A DNA stretch of 25,165 nt from a virus (IMGVR_UViG_3300036466_000086:1-25165); one strand, 5' to 3'. Shown: positions 16,377-25,032, numbered from the stretch's first letter. Made by a program: numbers and translations. Notes: generated from the letters alone by a model not told the origin.

Positions 16377-17798
16377 TTATGCTAATTTAGCAGCACAAAT
16401 AATTTGTCTAATTCTCTCTGGTCTATAAATCATCATACCGAAGTACCATGAGATTGCAACCGCACCTTTTTTACCGAATACATCATTGTACGCATCTGCT
16501 TTTGGCATAATTGTATTAACTCTTGCAACGTCACCTTCAAATCCAATTGTAGCAAATGAATCTGTACCAACATATAACACTGGGAAAACGTCATAATGAC
16601 CATTTGTTTGGTGTAAGTCAGCAGCACCTGTATCATCTACAGTATCTGTAGTATTAGCACCAGCACCTTTGTATTTTTGCATATCTTCAACTTCAATGAA
16701 TCTAGTAGCAGAAATCTTTCCGATTTCACCTTCCATAATCATTCCAGCAGCAGCATAAGACTCAACTGGTTTCCAAACATTAACACTGTTATGTTGCATA
16801 TCTTCTAAAGTTGGGTATAACTCTTGACCAACATAAGCAGTATATCCAGCACCAACTACAGTTGTGCCTACTTTAGTAGAACCATCAATAATTTTTGTTT
16901 GCTTTGGAGATCTTGCAGCTTTTAAACCTTGTTCCATTGCTCTAATGTCAGTAAATGTTAAAACATCACCAGCACCAATTTCAGCAATAGTAGATGCATC
17001 ACCAGCTTGGAATCTATTAACTTCAGAAGCAGTTAACAATCCAGATTGAATTTGCATTTCTCTAATTGTACCTTGAGCTTCACCAACTTCTCTAGCGATT
17101 CTAGCGATTAAACCAGTCTCTGTATCCATATCAATCATTCTTTGAGTAAATGGAACATGGAAGCCAAACTCTTCAACTTGTGCTTCAAGTGTTAATCTTG
17201 TCATACCAACAGCATTCACGATTCCACCTTCTTCTCTTAATGCTGGGAATGAACCCTTAACAATTGAGAAATCAGTATCACCACCATAAATATTACCATT
17301 ACCAGATAAAATTGTACCAGCAACAACTGGATAAGCAGTATATGGAGCACCTGCAGCACCTGCAGTAGCAGCAGCAACAGCTAAAGCTTCAGTAGTATAG
17401 TTAGAACCTGTATTATCAAATTCTGCACCAGTACCATCAACACCAATCCATGTTCTAATTTGGTCATAAGCTAATTCAGAAGTAGCATACCCAGATGTAG
17501 AACCAACCATAGCACCAGCAGTATCATAAGCAAAATACTTATCTTTTACAAGAGTAGCACCATTTGCATCAATACCTTGATCATTTTTGTTCAATTCATG
17601 AATAATTGGTAACTCATGGTATTTAACAATCTTATCACCATAATTTTTAGGCTGAGTTAATTTGTCACCTAATTGAGAGAATACTCTCATTCTTCTAGCT
17701 TCTTTTACAGAAACCTTCGACCAAAATTTGTCGTTAAACTGAACACCAATATCAGACGTAGCTGGATCGTATCCACCTTGATTAAATTTCATACTCAT
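16377..17798 (-). CDS. Major capsid protein, N4-gp56 family
   Basis: This 473-residue protein has the HK97-like layout of N4-gp56-type capsids. The N-terminal FWSKVSVKEARRM helix and the YGDKIVKYHELP strand come first. A long helical segment follows (VEEFGFHVPFTQRMIDMDTE and the next helix through IREMQIQSGLL). Then come the LTFTDIRAMEQGLKAAR and YTAYVGQELYPTLED elements typical of the P-domain. The ending FGKKGAVAISWYFGMMIYRPERI is the family's C-terminal signature. N4 gp56 is about 400 residues; the extra length here lies mainly at residues 125-200, an Ala/Gly/Thr-rich insertion, and around 375-400. Translation starts at M-S-M-K after AAGGAATG. It follows the scaffold gene directly, as expected. 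It is expected to be the most abundant virion protein. Confidence 0.92.
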   Translation of the reverse strand: MSMKFNQGGYDPATSDIGVQFNDKFWSKVSVKEARRMRVFSQLGDKLTQPKNYGDKIVKYHELPIIHELNKNDQGIDANGATLVKDKYFAYDTAGAMVGSTSGYATSELAYDQIRTWIGVDGTGAEFDNTGSNYTTEALAVAAATAGAAGAPYTAYPVVAGTILSGNGNIYGGDTDFSIVKGSFPALREEGGIVNAVGMTRLTLEAQVEEFGFHVPFTQRMIDMDTETGLIARIAREVGEAQGTIREMQIQSGLLTASEVNRFQAGDASTIAEIGAGDVLTFTDIRAMEQGLKAARSPKQTKIIDGSTKVGTTVVGAGYTAYVGQELYPTLEDMQHNSVNVWKPVESYAAAGMIMEGEIGKISATRFIEVEDMQKYKGAGANTTDTVDDTGAADLHQTNGHYDVFPVLYVGTDSFATIGFEGDVARVNTIMPKADAYNDVFGKKGAVAISWYFGMMIYRPERIRQIICAAKLA

Positions 17799-17830
17799 TT
17801 TTCATTCCTTATTTTTTGTTTTAGGGAACC

Positions 17831-19219
17831 TTATTTATTAAAGTTCCCAGAAATCATACTGTCGACTAAAGCATCAAGATCATCATCTTCTAATGTCATT
17901 GGATCGAACTTAGCTTTAGGCTTAGCCTTTGGCTTAGTTTTACTTACAGACGATGCTTTTTTTCTATCTTCAGCAATCTTTCTCTTTTCTTCTTCTGCTT
18001 TGAGTTTGTACTCGTTTTGCTTTCTCTCTTGCTCAATTCTAGCTTTTTCAGCCTCAATCTTCGCAGTAGATGAATTAGCTTCAGCAATCTTAGCTTCTTC
18101 AGCTTCGTTTGCAGCAGCCTCAGCTTGCAATTCTTTAACAGCAGTTCTATATTGGTCAGTCATTTTCATTGAAGAAAAAGAGCCATGAACGTCTGTTCGC
18201 TTAATTTCTTGAATCTTGTCTTTGACAAGATCATAAGCTCCACTATTAATATGGTCTATAAGATCATTTCTAGTAGAAGGATTGTTCACAAATTCAGAAA
18301 AACTTTCATCATCCCATTCAGAAGAACCAATTACATTTCTAACCTTATCCTCTATTCCAAAGTTTCTAGCTTGTTCAAAAGCTTCGTCGATTGCGATAAC
18401 TTCTTTAGTAGCTAAATGATTTTTCTTTGTATAGTTGATTTCCTCAGTATCTAAGTCAACTACTGGATCTAACTCCAAACTTTTGATATGAGATTTTAAA
18501 GCTTCTTTGTCACCATCTAGTAAACTCAACGCAAGGTTAAATTTATCTGGATCATCAAGAATCCCTTTTTCTTTTAAAGGAATAAGGAATGGTTTATATT
18601 TTTTAAAACCAGCCATTTTGTCACTGAATCCATATGACATTTGTTGTGCTTGGATAATTTTAGCTGGATCTGTTAAACCCTTAACCTTCTTACCATTAGC
18701 CATGAACTCTGCGTTTGCAACTTCATCGTAGAACTTTTTGTATCTTTCAAAATCTTTAACATCAATTGTCGCTTTATCCTGAGAATCACCGTCGCTTTTC
18801 TCATCTGTGTTCGACTCATTATCTTTAGATTTGTCAGCATCTTGTTCTTCACGAGCGTTGTCCTCATCATCATTTTCTGAATCTTCTTTGGAATCATCAC
18901 TTGAACCGTCGTTCTCGTTTTGATTTTCCTCATTTTCATCAGAACCATCAGATTGATTTGTGTCCTCGTCGTTTTCGTCTTCGTCAGAGCTCGAAGTATC
19001 ATCTTCATTAGAATCATCTTCATTTTCATCCACACCATTTTCATCATCATTTTCTGAATCTTTTTCATCAGAAGCTGAATCATCATTCTCAGAGACATCT
19101 GTTGAGCTATCTTCAGATGTATCACTCTTAGACTCATATGTTCCGCTATCAATTTGATTTAAAATCGCATCAATATCTTCATCGCTAGTGATATCATCTA
19201 TGTTAATTGTATCAGCCAT
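17831..19219 (-). CDS. Scaffolding protein with a long acidic N-terminus
   Basis: This 462-residue protein lies immediately before the capsid gene. Residues 29-150 are almost only Asp, Glu, Ser and Asn, likely disordered. Residues 155-335 are a helical domain with features seen in proteins upstream of N4-type capsid genes (MSYGFSDKMAGFKKYKPFLI, then GILDDPDKFNLALSLLDGDK). Residues 340-440 form a long charged helix turning into a basic Lys/Pro segment (TKPKAKPKAKFDPMT). An acidic terminal helix (LEDDDLDALVDSMI) follows. A basic C-terminal region that binds the capsid protein and acidic repulsive segments fit assembly scaffolds. The start is after a perfect TAAGGAG that overlaps the upstream stop codon. 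It probably leaves the head on maturation. Confidence 0.75.
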   Translation of the reverse strand: MADTINIDDITSDEDIDAILNQIDSGTYESKSDTSEDSSTDVSENDDSASDEKDSENDDENGVDENEDDSNEDDTSSSDEDENDEDTNQSDGSDENEENQNENDGSSDDSKEDSENDDEDNAREEQDADKSKDNESNTDEKSDGDSQDKATIDVKDFERYKKFYDEVANAEFMANGKKVKGLTDPAKIIQAQQMSYGFSDKMAGFKKYKPFLIPLKEKGILDDPDKFNLALSLLDGDKEALKSHIKSLELDPVVDLDTEEINYTKKNHLATKEVIAIDEAFEQARNFGIEDKVRNVIGSSEWDDESFSEFVNNPSTRNDLIDHINSGAYDLVKDKIQEIKRTDVHGSFSSMKMTDQYRTAVKELQAEAAANEAEEAKIAEANSSTAKIEAEKARIEQERKQNEYKLKAEEEKRKIAEDRKKASSVSKTKPKAKPKAKFDPMTLEDDDLDALVDSMISGNFNK

Positions 19220-19229
19220 TGACTACTCC

Positions 19230-19631
19230 TTATTCAGAAACAGAAGCAGTAATTTGCATTCTTCTATCTTCTAGATCTTCAATCTGAGAAGGAGCCATAG
19301 CTGCATTTGAAGCAACTGTATCTAAAAATTGCTTAAAGTGTCTAATTCCAGACATCATGCTAGTCATATTGTCAATAACTTCTTTTCTGAAAATAGAAGG
19401 ATTAACCAATGCTTGTCTTAATCTTTCAGATTCTCCATCAACATACATCTTGTTAAATAACAAGTCAAATTCTTCGCTAGAACTAAATCTTGATAATGCT
19501 TCTCCAGCAACGATAGCCTCTTTGTATTCAGCTATACATTTATCAATCTCAGCCAGCTCTGCTCCAAGTGTAGATTTACTTCCATCTTCAAAATTTAAAA
19601 CAGTTTCTAAATTCAATTCTTTTTCACCCAT
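19230..19631 (-). CDS. Helical head-region protein of unknown function, 133 residues
   Basis: I chose the ATG at 19631 because AAAGGA lies seven bases upstream of it. An in-frame ATG at 19655 has no ribosome binding site and would add eight residues. The protein is acidic and helical (LGAELAEIDKCIAEYKEAIV, then a helix over SMMSGIRHFKQFLDTVAS). It has a C-terminal segment, QIEDLEDRRMQITASVSE. It sits between small head proteins and the scaffold, so a role in head assembly is likely, but I do not recognise the family. Confidence 0.6.
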   Translation of the reverse strand: MGEKELNLETVLNFEDGSKSTLGAELAEIDKCIAEYKEAIVAGEALSRFSSSEEFDLLFNKMYVDGESERLRQALVNPSIFRKEVIDNMTSMMSGIRHFKQFLDTVASNAAMAPSQIEDLEDRRMQITASVSE

Positions 19632-19713
19632 TTGTTTTTCCTTTGAGTTAGACATATTGTCCAGTGCTCTTTATTTTAGATTCAGTGCTTTTTTAGTCTT
19701 CATGTATTGGACG

Positions 19714-19743
19714 TATTTCATACAAGTATTATAGTATGAAATA
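19714..19743 (-). promoter_or_regulatory. Perfect 10-bp inverted repeat with TATAAT in its loop
   Basis: Arms TATTTCATAC and GTATGAAATA flank a 10-base loop (coding strand TATAATACTT). TATAAT occupies forward 19728-19733. The repeat lies in the 125-base gap before the 133-residue gene and the scaffold and capsid genes. No convincing -35 sits 16-18 bases upstream, and the TG of an extended -10 is replaced by TA. It could be a late promoter ahead of scaffold/capsid, a protein-binding palindrome, or an RNA hairpin. Confidence 0.4.
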
Positions 19744-19756
19744 TCTTAATATAGAC

Positions 19757-19951
19757 TTAAAGTTTACCAAGACCTACCGATATTTCAGTAGGATAGTTCT
19801 TTTTAACTTTTACTAATCTAGTTTTATTAGCCTGTTCTGTTCTTGCATCATCATCTTTTTTCAATGATATGCTTTTTTTAGAAATAGATATAGAATCTAT
19901 CTTTCCGCCAAGACCATTAACGCCATTTAATCCTTTTTCTGAGTTCATCAT
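19757..19951 (-). CDS. Small basic protein of unknown function, 64 residues
   Basis: The start codon overlaps the stop codon of the preceding gene (ATGATGA), with AAGGAT at good distance, so it is probably translated by coupling. The protein is Gly/Asn-rich at the N-terminus, then Lys/Ser-rich (SISISKKSISLKKDDD) and ends in a short hydrophobic-glycine tail. There is no recognisable domain. It lies in the head gene cluster between portal and scaffold, so it may be a minor head component. Confidence 0.55.
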   Translation of the reverse strand: MMNSEKGLNGVNGLGGKIDSISISKKSISLKKDDDARTEQANKTRLVKVKKNYPTEISVGLGKL

Positions 19952-20442
19952 CTTACAAATCCTTTTTGAGGAACAGAACCAAGTCCTGATTGTTGCTGTG
20001 GAGCAGATTGATGAGTAGCTTCCTGATAACCCAAGCCAAGTGAATTAGCAAGTATACGTTTAATTTCTGGATCAACACTAGGCTCTTTAAGTGCAGCCAT
20101 AGCTTCCTCTGGAGCAAGAGTTCCGCTTTCTAGCCCAGAAGCCAAATATCCATTAATATCTTGGTTTCCAGATTGACCTTTAACTGGAGTATCATTTATT
20201 CCAAAAGAACTAGATGCCTCATCAAAACCCTGTGCTCTAGCAAGCTCAATCTGTCTAGCAGTTTCTGCATCCTTAACATTAGCAGCAGCCATAACTGCTC
20301 GCTCATCAGCTCTTATTTTATCAGTCATTGATGTTCTGTCTTGTTCTCTCTTTAAATCAATCAAAGCAAGAGAAGAGTTTGGAACAGCTCCAAACCCTGC
20401 ATTTTGACCAACAACTTCTTGTCCCATTTCATTTAGTGCCAT
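19948..20442 (-). CDS. Head-region protein following the portal, 164 residues
   Basis: A GGAT site overlapping the portal stop codon (TAAGGATTACATATG) sets the start and implies coupling to portal translation. Residues 25-75 are a charged helix (KREQDRTSMTDKIRADERAV and following). Residues 105-140 contain a helical LASGLESGTLAPEEAMAALK segment. The C-terminus is Gln/Gly-rich and likely flexible. N4-like phages carry small proteins of unknown function between portal and capsid genes, and this fits that position. I see no catalytic motif. Confidence 0.6.
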   Translation of the reverse strand: MALNEMGQEVVGQNAGFGAVPNSSLALIDLKREQDRTSMTDKIRADERAVMAAANVKDAETARQIELARAQGFDEASSSFGINDTPVKGQSGNQDINGYLASGLESGTLAPEEAMAALKEPSVDPEIKRILANSLGLGYQEATHQSAPQQQSGLGSVPQKGFVR

Positions 20443-20451
20443 ATGTAATCC

Positions 20452-22695
20452 TTATTGTTTATTTTTAGAGCTAGATAGTGCGTCTTCTAGCAATCTTATC
20501 TTAGCCATCATTTCTTCTCTTGTCATTTCTAACTCAGCAGAGTGTTCTCTCTCATTTGCTTTTAGCCTAGCATCAATAGCTTTATCTTCAAGCTCTTTTG
20601 CTCTAGTAGCACCAGTTTGCTCATCGACAAACTTCTTGTCAATCATGTCAGACTCAGACTCAAGTTTTCTAGTTTGAGCTTCTCGCAATAATCTCTGGCT
20701 CTCTTTATTTTTAACATCAGTTTCATTTTCAATAACTCTTGAAATTCTTTCATGAATCTTAGAGTCACCCTCTTCGATATCTTTTTTAAGTTTTTCGTTT
20801 ACAAGAGTAGCATTTTCAAGTTCAAGTTGTTTAATTTGCTCAGCAACTGGATCTGGTTGAGGTTCGTAAGTTCTAAAATATTCTGCTAGGTCTGGTTGTT
20901 TTTTCAAGTCCATAATCTTAGCCATAACCATGTTGGCTAATTTAGGATCCATGCTTGCAGCATTAGTTTGAAGAATCATTCCTAAGTCTTGTGCAGTTTC
21001 ATTATCTCTTTCTGGAGTAGAAACTTCAATTATTAAGTCAAATTCACCAGCTAAGTCATCTCTTCTGATTGTAACAAACTTATTTGTTATTCTAATTATT
21101 TCTTCATCATCAAGATAAGACTGATTCATTGCTATAGTCATTCTAGCCATATCTTTAAACAGCAAGTCTGATATTCTTCTAAGAATAGATAGCTCTCTTT
21201 TTGACACAGCATCCATTGCACTTCTAACACCAGTTGCCACAGAACCAAATGTTTGACCAGATATACCAGTGCTAAAAGCTTTTGTTCCACTTAAAGATTC
21301 AGCTTCAGCATTTTGCATACTAATCATATTAAATACAGTTCCATCAATAGGGGTAGTTCCATTTTTGTATATAGAAGTCTTAGGATTTAGTCCAGTTCTA
21401 AAATAAACAGTATTCCCTTTATTGTAGTTATCTCTTTGAACAGGAGAAGGAAATAATCCCTCATCAATAAACTCTTGACCAATAGCATTATTTGCTGTAA
21501 TATCATGAGCAGCTCTCATCATCTTACCAATAGATTCTTGATTTTCTATAAGAAGCTCGGCGTCAGGCTCACCAAAACATTCTTTCTTAATTGGCATATA
21601 AGTTGCAATACTAAAAGGAAGTCTTTTATGAGGAAATGGATTCTTTTCCATTCTTATAATTGTTTTACCAACCCATGTAGCTATAATAGGCTCAACTTCT
21701 CCATCACCATTGATGTCCCAATATCCCCAATATTCAAATGCCCTAACTTTTTTTCTAGGACCATCTTTATATTTAAAGTTTTGAGCAGATTCAGAATCGT
21801 ATTCAAGATCAACAGCTTCCAAATCTTCATCTTTTATTTTGCTTAAATTTTTGTATATACCAGTTTCGAAAGTTTCCTTTACGCCAGTCTCCTCGTCAAC
21901 TTCTGTCCATCTTCTATATTCTTGTTTCTTTAGTTCAGACATACTAGTTGAATATTCATGTATAACGAATTGTGCATTTTCCATTATTCCTTCACAAGTA
22001 GGATCAATGATAATGTTTGCGTTGTTACAAACTTCATATGTAGGCTGATTCTTAATAAGAACTTCTTTTTCTACATATACTTTTTCTGTTCCTGTTTGCA
22101 TTGGTTGACCAGTCTCTATCATAGCCTGCATTTGTTCCATTGACATACTTCCATCTTGAACAGCTTGTTGCATTAACGCTAAACTTTCCTCTGGACTTGC
22201 ATAGACAGGCTGCTCTTCTTCTACAAGCTTTATGCCTTCTTCTGATTCCCATCCAGTTTTAACAACAACGGTACCCTCGTCAACAATTGTTCTAACTATG
22301 TCACCAACAAGCTTAACCTTGTTTATTTTAGATGACCATTGATAGTTAAGTAGTATTTGATTTTGCATAGCAGCATTAGCATCTTCTTCTGTTCTTGGAT
22401 TTATTTTATACATATAAGGAGTGCTTAAAAAAGGCTCTTCTAAAGATGGATATTTCCATTCATTCTGTTTACGTATAAGTTTTGGTCTAACTGTACTTTT
22501 ACCAGGCTTAGATGGAGTAATTTTTTTACCACCATCACGATATTCTTCCCATCTTTTTAAATTAGATCTGAGAGTTTCTTGATAAGTTGAGGCGTTAATC
22601 CTATCAGTATTTAAGTCGTTGTAAGATGGTTCTTTATTCCAATCAGTAAGAGTTGGTTCGCCATTAGTAGCAAGTTCTAATTCATCTTCATTCAT
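20452..22695 (-). CDS. Portal protein, N4-like
   Basis: This 747-residue protein is close in length to N4 gp59 (about 760). The diagnostic part is residues 60-150: STVRPKLIRKQNEWKYPSLE, then EPFLSTPYMYKINPRT, and DIVRTIVDEGTVVVKTGWE. These are typical of large podoviral portals that begin with a conserved Arg-Pro-Lys loop. The middle part carries NIIIDPTCEG, a stretch with a calcium-like DINGDGEVEP loop, and an ending block with TNKFVTIRRDDLAGEFDLII (the wing/stem side). Residues about 630-747 are a long charged helix (barrel-like or coiled coil). The portal forms the dodecameric DNA gate of the head and anchors the tail. AAAGGAAACAG precedes the ATG. Confidence 0.88.
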   Translation of the reverse strand: MNEDELELATNGEPTLTDWNKEPSYNDLNTDRINASTYQETLRSNLKRWEEYRDGGKKITPSKPGKSTVRPKLIRKQNEWKYPSLEEPFLSTPYMYKINPRTEEDANAAMQNQILLNYQWSSKINKVKLVGDIVRTIVDEGTVVVKTGWESEEGIKLVEEEQPVYASPEESLALMQQAVQDGSMSMEQMQAMIETGQPMQTGTEKVYVEKEVLIKNQPTYEVCNNANIIIDPTCEGIMENAQFVIHEYSTSMSELKKQEYRRWTEVDEETGVKETFETGIYKNLSKIKDEDLEAVDLEYDSESAQNFKYKDGPRKKVRAFEYWGYWDINGDGEVEPIIATWVGKTIIRMEKNPFPHKRLPFSIATYMPIKKECFGEPDAELLIENQESIGKMMRAAHDITANNAIGQEFIDEGLFPSPVQRDNYNKGNTVYFRTGLNPKTSIYKNGTTPIDGTVFNMISMQNAEAESLSGTKAFSTGISGQTFGSVATGVRSAMDAVSKRELSILRRISDLLFKDMARMTIAMNQSYLDDEEIIRITNKFVTIRRDDLAGEFDLIIEVSTPERDNETAQDLGMILQTNAASMDPKLANMVMAKIMDLKKQPDLAEYFRTYEPQPDPVAEQIKQLELENATLVNEKLKKDIEEGDSKIHERISRVIENETDVKNKESQRLLREAQTRKLESESDMIDKKFVDEQTGATRAKELEDKAIDARLKANEREHSAELEMTREEMMAKIRLLEDALSSSKNKQ

Positions 22696-22819
22696 CTGTT
22701 TCCTTTTTTTGTATTAATATGTATTAAATTGAATATTAAAATTTATACATATTTTATACTATATTTTGTTAATAACTACTTAAAAAATAATCAATAATTA
22801 TAGATAAGAGTATTAATTA
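22696..22819 (-). promoter_or_regulatory. AT-rich gap with imperfect hairpin upstream of the portal gene
   Basis: This is a 124-base gap, almost only A and T. On the coding strand arms TATGTATAAATT and AATTTAATACATA (forward 22718-22751) form a 12-bp stem with a one-base bulge and a 9-base loop. TAGTATAAAATATG just upstream is -10-like. A short 5-bp AT stem followed by TTTTT (around forward 22777-22796) could act as a weak terminator for the lysis genes. The gap between lysis and head modules is a sensible place for a promoter, but nothing here is decisive. Confidence 0.3.
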
Positions 22820-23341
22820 CTACAGTCCAATCCTAGTATTTATTGTAATAGTTCCATTAGCGTGTGTCATTTTTTCTTTAAATGTAGAAAATCTCTGAAG
22901 CCCAGCATGATCAGGATTTCCAGAATCATATGGAATATAAGACTCTTCTCCATAATCAAGTTCATTTTCTATAACATAATCACCAAGGTCATTTGCATAG
23001 TAAAAATCTTTCTCTCTTGTTATCATGTAATCAAATACTCCATCAAGAGAAAATCCAGTATGTGCTCCGATTAAAGAGCCAGATGTGGAATAGGCATTAC
23101 AATATTCTTCTCTTGGATAAAAATCTACTTCACCAATTCTAAGAGAATCACTTATTCCAGCTATTTGTATAGTATTAGTTGTTGATACTGGAACAGTTCC
23201 TGTAGTTGAAGTTGTTTCGTCATAGTATAAATATGTGTCCCAGTCTGATACATTAATTCTTGTTCCATTTATCCTGTATGTAATTTTCTCTGGATATGTA
23301 TCTCCATTTACTCTAGTTATATTCCCGTCTAAATCTATCAT
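22820..23341 (-). CDS. Beta-rich virion protein, possible BppU-like domain
   Basis: In this 173-residue protein, residues 1-80 show a pattern of short strands: GDTYPEKITYRINGTRINVS, an Asp/Tyr strand, then IQIAGISDSLRIGEVDFYPRE. This recalls the N-terminal beta-sandwich of BppU-type baseplate or neck proteins, but the match is from memory. The remaining part is rich in Tyr, Asp and Gly with no catalytic motif. It lies between the endolysin and portal genes, so a head-closure or tail role is possible. AAGGAATGTTAA precedes the ATG. Confidence 0.5.
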   Translation of the reverse strand: MIDLDGNITRVNGDTYPEKITYRINGTRINVSDWDTYLYYDETTSTTGTVPVSTTNTIQIAGISDSLRIGEVDFYPREEYCNAYSTSGSLIGAHTGFSLDGVFDYMITREKDFYYANDLGDYVIENELDYGEESYIPYDSGNPDHAGLQRFSTFKEKMTHANGTITINTRIGL

Positions 23342-23351
23342 TTAACATTCC

Positions 23352-23795
23352 TTATGCTTTAATAAGTTCAAAGTGAGGAAGGTCGTCAAAAGATTGATCT
23401 GAAAAATCTTTGTCAGAATCCCAATCTCCACCCCATCTTAATTTATGAGTAATCTCACCAGATGCCAATAACATTTCAGATACAGCAAACATATATCCAG
23501 CAAGCATATAAAATCTAGCTCTAGCCTTTAATCCATCTGAATAATCAATTGGATAAGGTGCTATATCAACAGCCTTACTTAATGGCTCTTCTTTAGTAAC
23601 TTGATGCTTTGATCGCTTATTTACTCCATCAAGCTTGCTTTTACCAGCAAGAAAATATTCCATTTGCTTTTCATCTGGTCTTGCTCCTTCAGTAACACTG
23701 TTATCCATAATCGATACAACAATTGTACATATTTTTATTAAATCAGGATGGCAAGTATTTAATCTAGCCTTAGATGTTTTTCCATATTTAGCCAT
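23352..23795 (-). CDS. M15-family endolysin (L-alanyl-D-glutamate endopeptidase type)
   Basis: I place the start at 23795 (MAKYGKTS) because AAAGGA lies just upstream and overlaps the holin gene's stop; an upstream in-frame ATG would overlap the holin gene by 68 bases. The 147-residue product shows the M15 peptidase pattern: EGARPDEKQ, SKHQ with H64, AVDIAPY with D77, LRWGGDWD, and DLPHFEL with H141. H64, D77 and H141 are the predicted zinc ligands and D138 the catalytic acid, as in the phage T5 endolysin. It would cut the peptide stem of Gram-negative peptidoglycan. The H64-D77 interval (13) is longer than the seven residues in T5-type enzymes. It has no signal peptide, so it needs the holin encoded upstream. 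Confidence 0.88.
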   Translation of the reverse strand: MAKYGKTSKARLNTCHPDLIKICTIVVSIMDNSVTEGARPDEKQMEYFLAGKSKLDGVNKRSKHQVTKEEPLSKAVDIAPYPIDYSDGLKARARFYMLAGYMFAVSEMLLASGEITHKLRWGGDWDSDKDFSDQSFDDLPHFELIKA

Positions 23796-23796
23796 A

Positions 23797-24378
23797 CTAT
23801 TTTCCTTTCGATAATGCTGTATGTATTGCTTCATTTTTATCACTAGAGCTTTGTGAAGTTCCAACGAAATAATTTATAAAAGATGCTATAACTGTACCCA
23901 ATACAAATCCAAGAATAGTATCAGCAAACCTAACATTAGCCTCTGGAATAGTAGCAAATGTTATAAATCCAATATAGAACATTGCAAACAAAGTCCATAC
24001 AGATGCAAATATATAAACAAAGTTTTTAGCTAACTTACTAGAAGTGGCAGAAGTCTGTGCAACATTATTCATATTTCTTGCGTTAGCAGTGTTTTTGTTA
24101 TTTGAATCAATTAGTGCTTCGCCATGTCTATTGTCTTCTTTCTTATTTGCAAGAGCTAGCTTTTCAAGTTCAATTCTAGTTGCAGGATCATTCTCTATAT
24201 CTTTAAGCTTATCAACCTGGCTCTTTGTTAATCCTTTATCTGGACTAAGTTTAAACCCAGCTTTGTCTTCAAGATATTTGACACCAGCATCTAGACCACC
24301 TTCAACTGCATTGGCAGCAACGTCTAACCCTTTATCCATTAGCATACTTGCTATTGAACCTATTAGTAATGATAACAT
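23797..24378 (-). CDS. Holin (three membrane segments)
   Basis: I prefer the ATG at 24378 (MLSLLIGS), which has AAGGAA upstream; an earlier in-frame ATG at 24426 would lie inside the preceding gene. The 193-residue protein has a short hydrophobic N-terminus (1-14), a long polar and helical middle and two clear membrane segments (about 119-143 and 151-173). It ends with INYFVGTSQSSSDKN, the C-terminal signature of the 3-TM holin family found in podoviruses and gene transfer agents. It would open the inner membrane for the endopeptidase encoded directly downstream; that ribosome binding site overlaps this stop codon. Confidence 0.8.
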   Translation of the reverse strand: MLSLLIGSIASMLMDKGLDVAANAVEGGLDAGVKYLEDKAGFKLSPDKGLTKSQVDKLKDIENDPATRIELEKLALANKKEDNRHGEALIDSNNKNTANARNMNNVAQTSATSSKLAKNFVYIFASVWTLFAMFYIGFITFATIPEANVRFADTILGFVLGTVIASFINYFVGTSQSSSDKNEAIHTALSKGK

Positions 24379-24391
24379 ATTTATTCCTTGT

Positions 24392-25006
24392 TTATTTTTT
24401 TTCAGCTTGTCTAATTTTTGCATCATTTCTGTTTACATAAACTTCAAGCTTTCTTATTTGTTCCTGAAGAAGTCTTTCTTTCTCGTCAGCCTTTTCCTGA
24501 ACATTTGAAACATAACTAAATATTCCACCAAGTAAACCTATGAAAATAACAACAACAGTAAGCCCACCTATAAATTTATTTTGCTTTGCAATTATATCTT
24601 GAAAATTTTCATCGCTTTTCTGCTTGTGCTCGGCAAGTTTAGTGTCAGCATCTTTTTTATTTTTTTCTATTATAAATTCTGCTTCACGCTTATTGTCCTG
24701 AATGACTATCTCTTGCTTGTCTATCTTTTTGTTAATATTATCAATTCCAGATATTACAGATTTAACAGAAGTAGTAAGTTCAATAATGTGTCTATCGTTA
24801 TCATCGTATTTCTTCATCTCTTTCTCATCATGTATCTTAAAAGTATTTGTATGTTCTTTTAATTGACCAAGTGTCTCTTTGGTTATTCCAATGATAGTAT
24901 CAATCTTTTCGTCTTGAACTTTATCGCTTATCTCAAGTTCTTTTACCCTGTTGAATAAATCTTTCATATCACTTTTGTCCAAAGACAGTTCAGAATCATT
25001 GCCCAT
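24392..25006 (-). CDS. Coiled-coil protein with one membrane segment
   Basis: This 204-residue protein is charged and helical over residues 15-140 (heptad-like, rich in Lys, Asp, Ile), with one hydrophobic segment at 144-166 (FIGGLTVVVIFIGLLGGIFS) and a C-terminal coiled coil (170-203). It precedes the holin and endopeptidase. The layout could be a holin partner or antiholin, a spanin-like envelope protein, or a XhlA-like membrane protein. There is no lipobox, so it is not an o-spanin. GGAGAG precedes the ATG. Confidence 0.65.
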   Translation of the reverse strand: MGNDSELSLDKSDMKDLFNRVKELEISDKVQDEKIDTIIGITKETLGQLKEHTNTFKIHDEKEMKKYDDNDRHIIELTTSVKSVISGIDNINKKIDKQEIVIQDNKREAEFIIEKNKKDADTKLAEHKQKSDENFQDIIAKQNKFIGGLTVVVIFIGLLGGIFSYVSNVQEKADEKERLLQEQIRKLEVYVNRNDAKIRQAEKK

Positions 25007-25032
25007 GTTCTCTCCATTTTTTGATCATACAT

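Noticed and set aside
18673-19152. A second minus-strand frame (Met/Lys-rich) inside the scaffold's acidic region
   Set aside because: It is an out-of-frame reading of GAA/GAT repeats; composition is unnatural and no start signal is present.
19632-19655. Eight-residue N-terminal extension of the 133-residue protein
   Set aside because: The upstream ATG lacks a ribosome binding site, while AAAGGA is well placed for the internal ATG at 19631.
23796-23864. Extended N-terminus of the endopeptidase
   Set aside because: It would lie inside the holin gene; a proper ribosome binding site and the conserved domain both fit the ATG at 23795.
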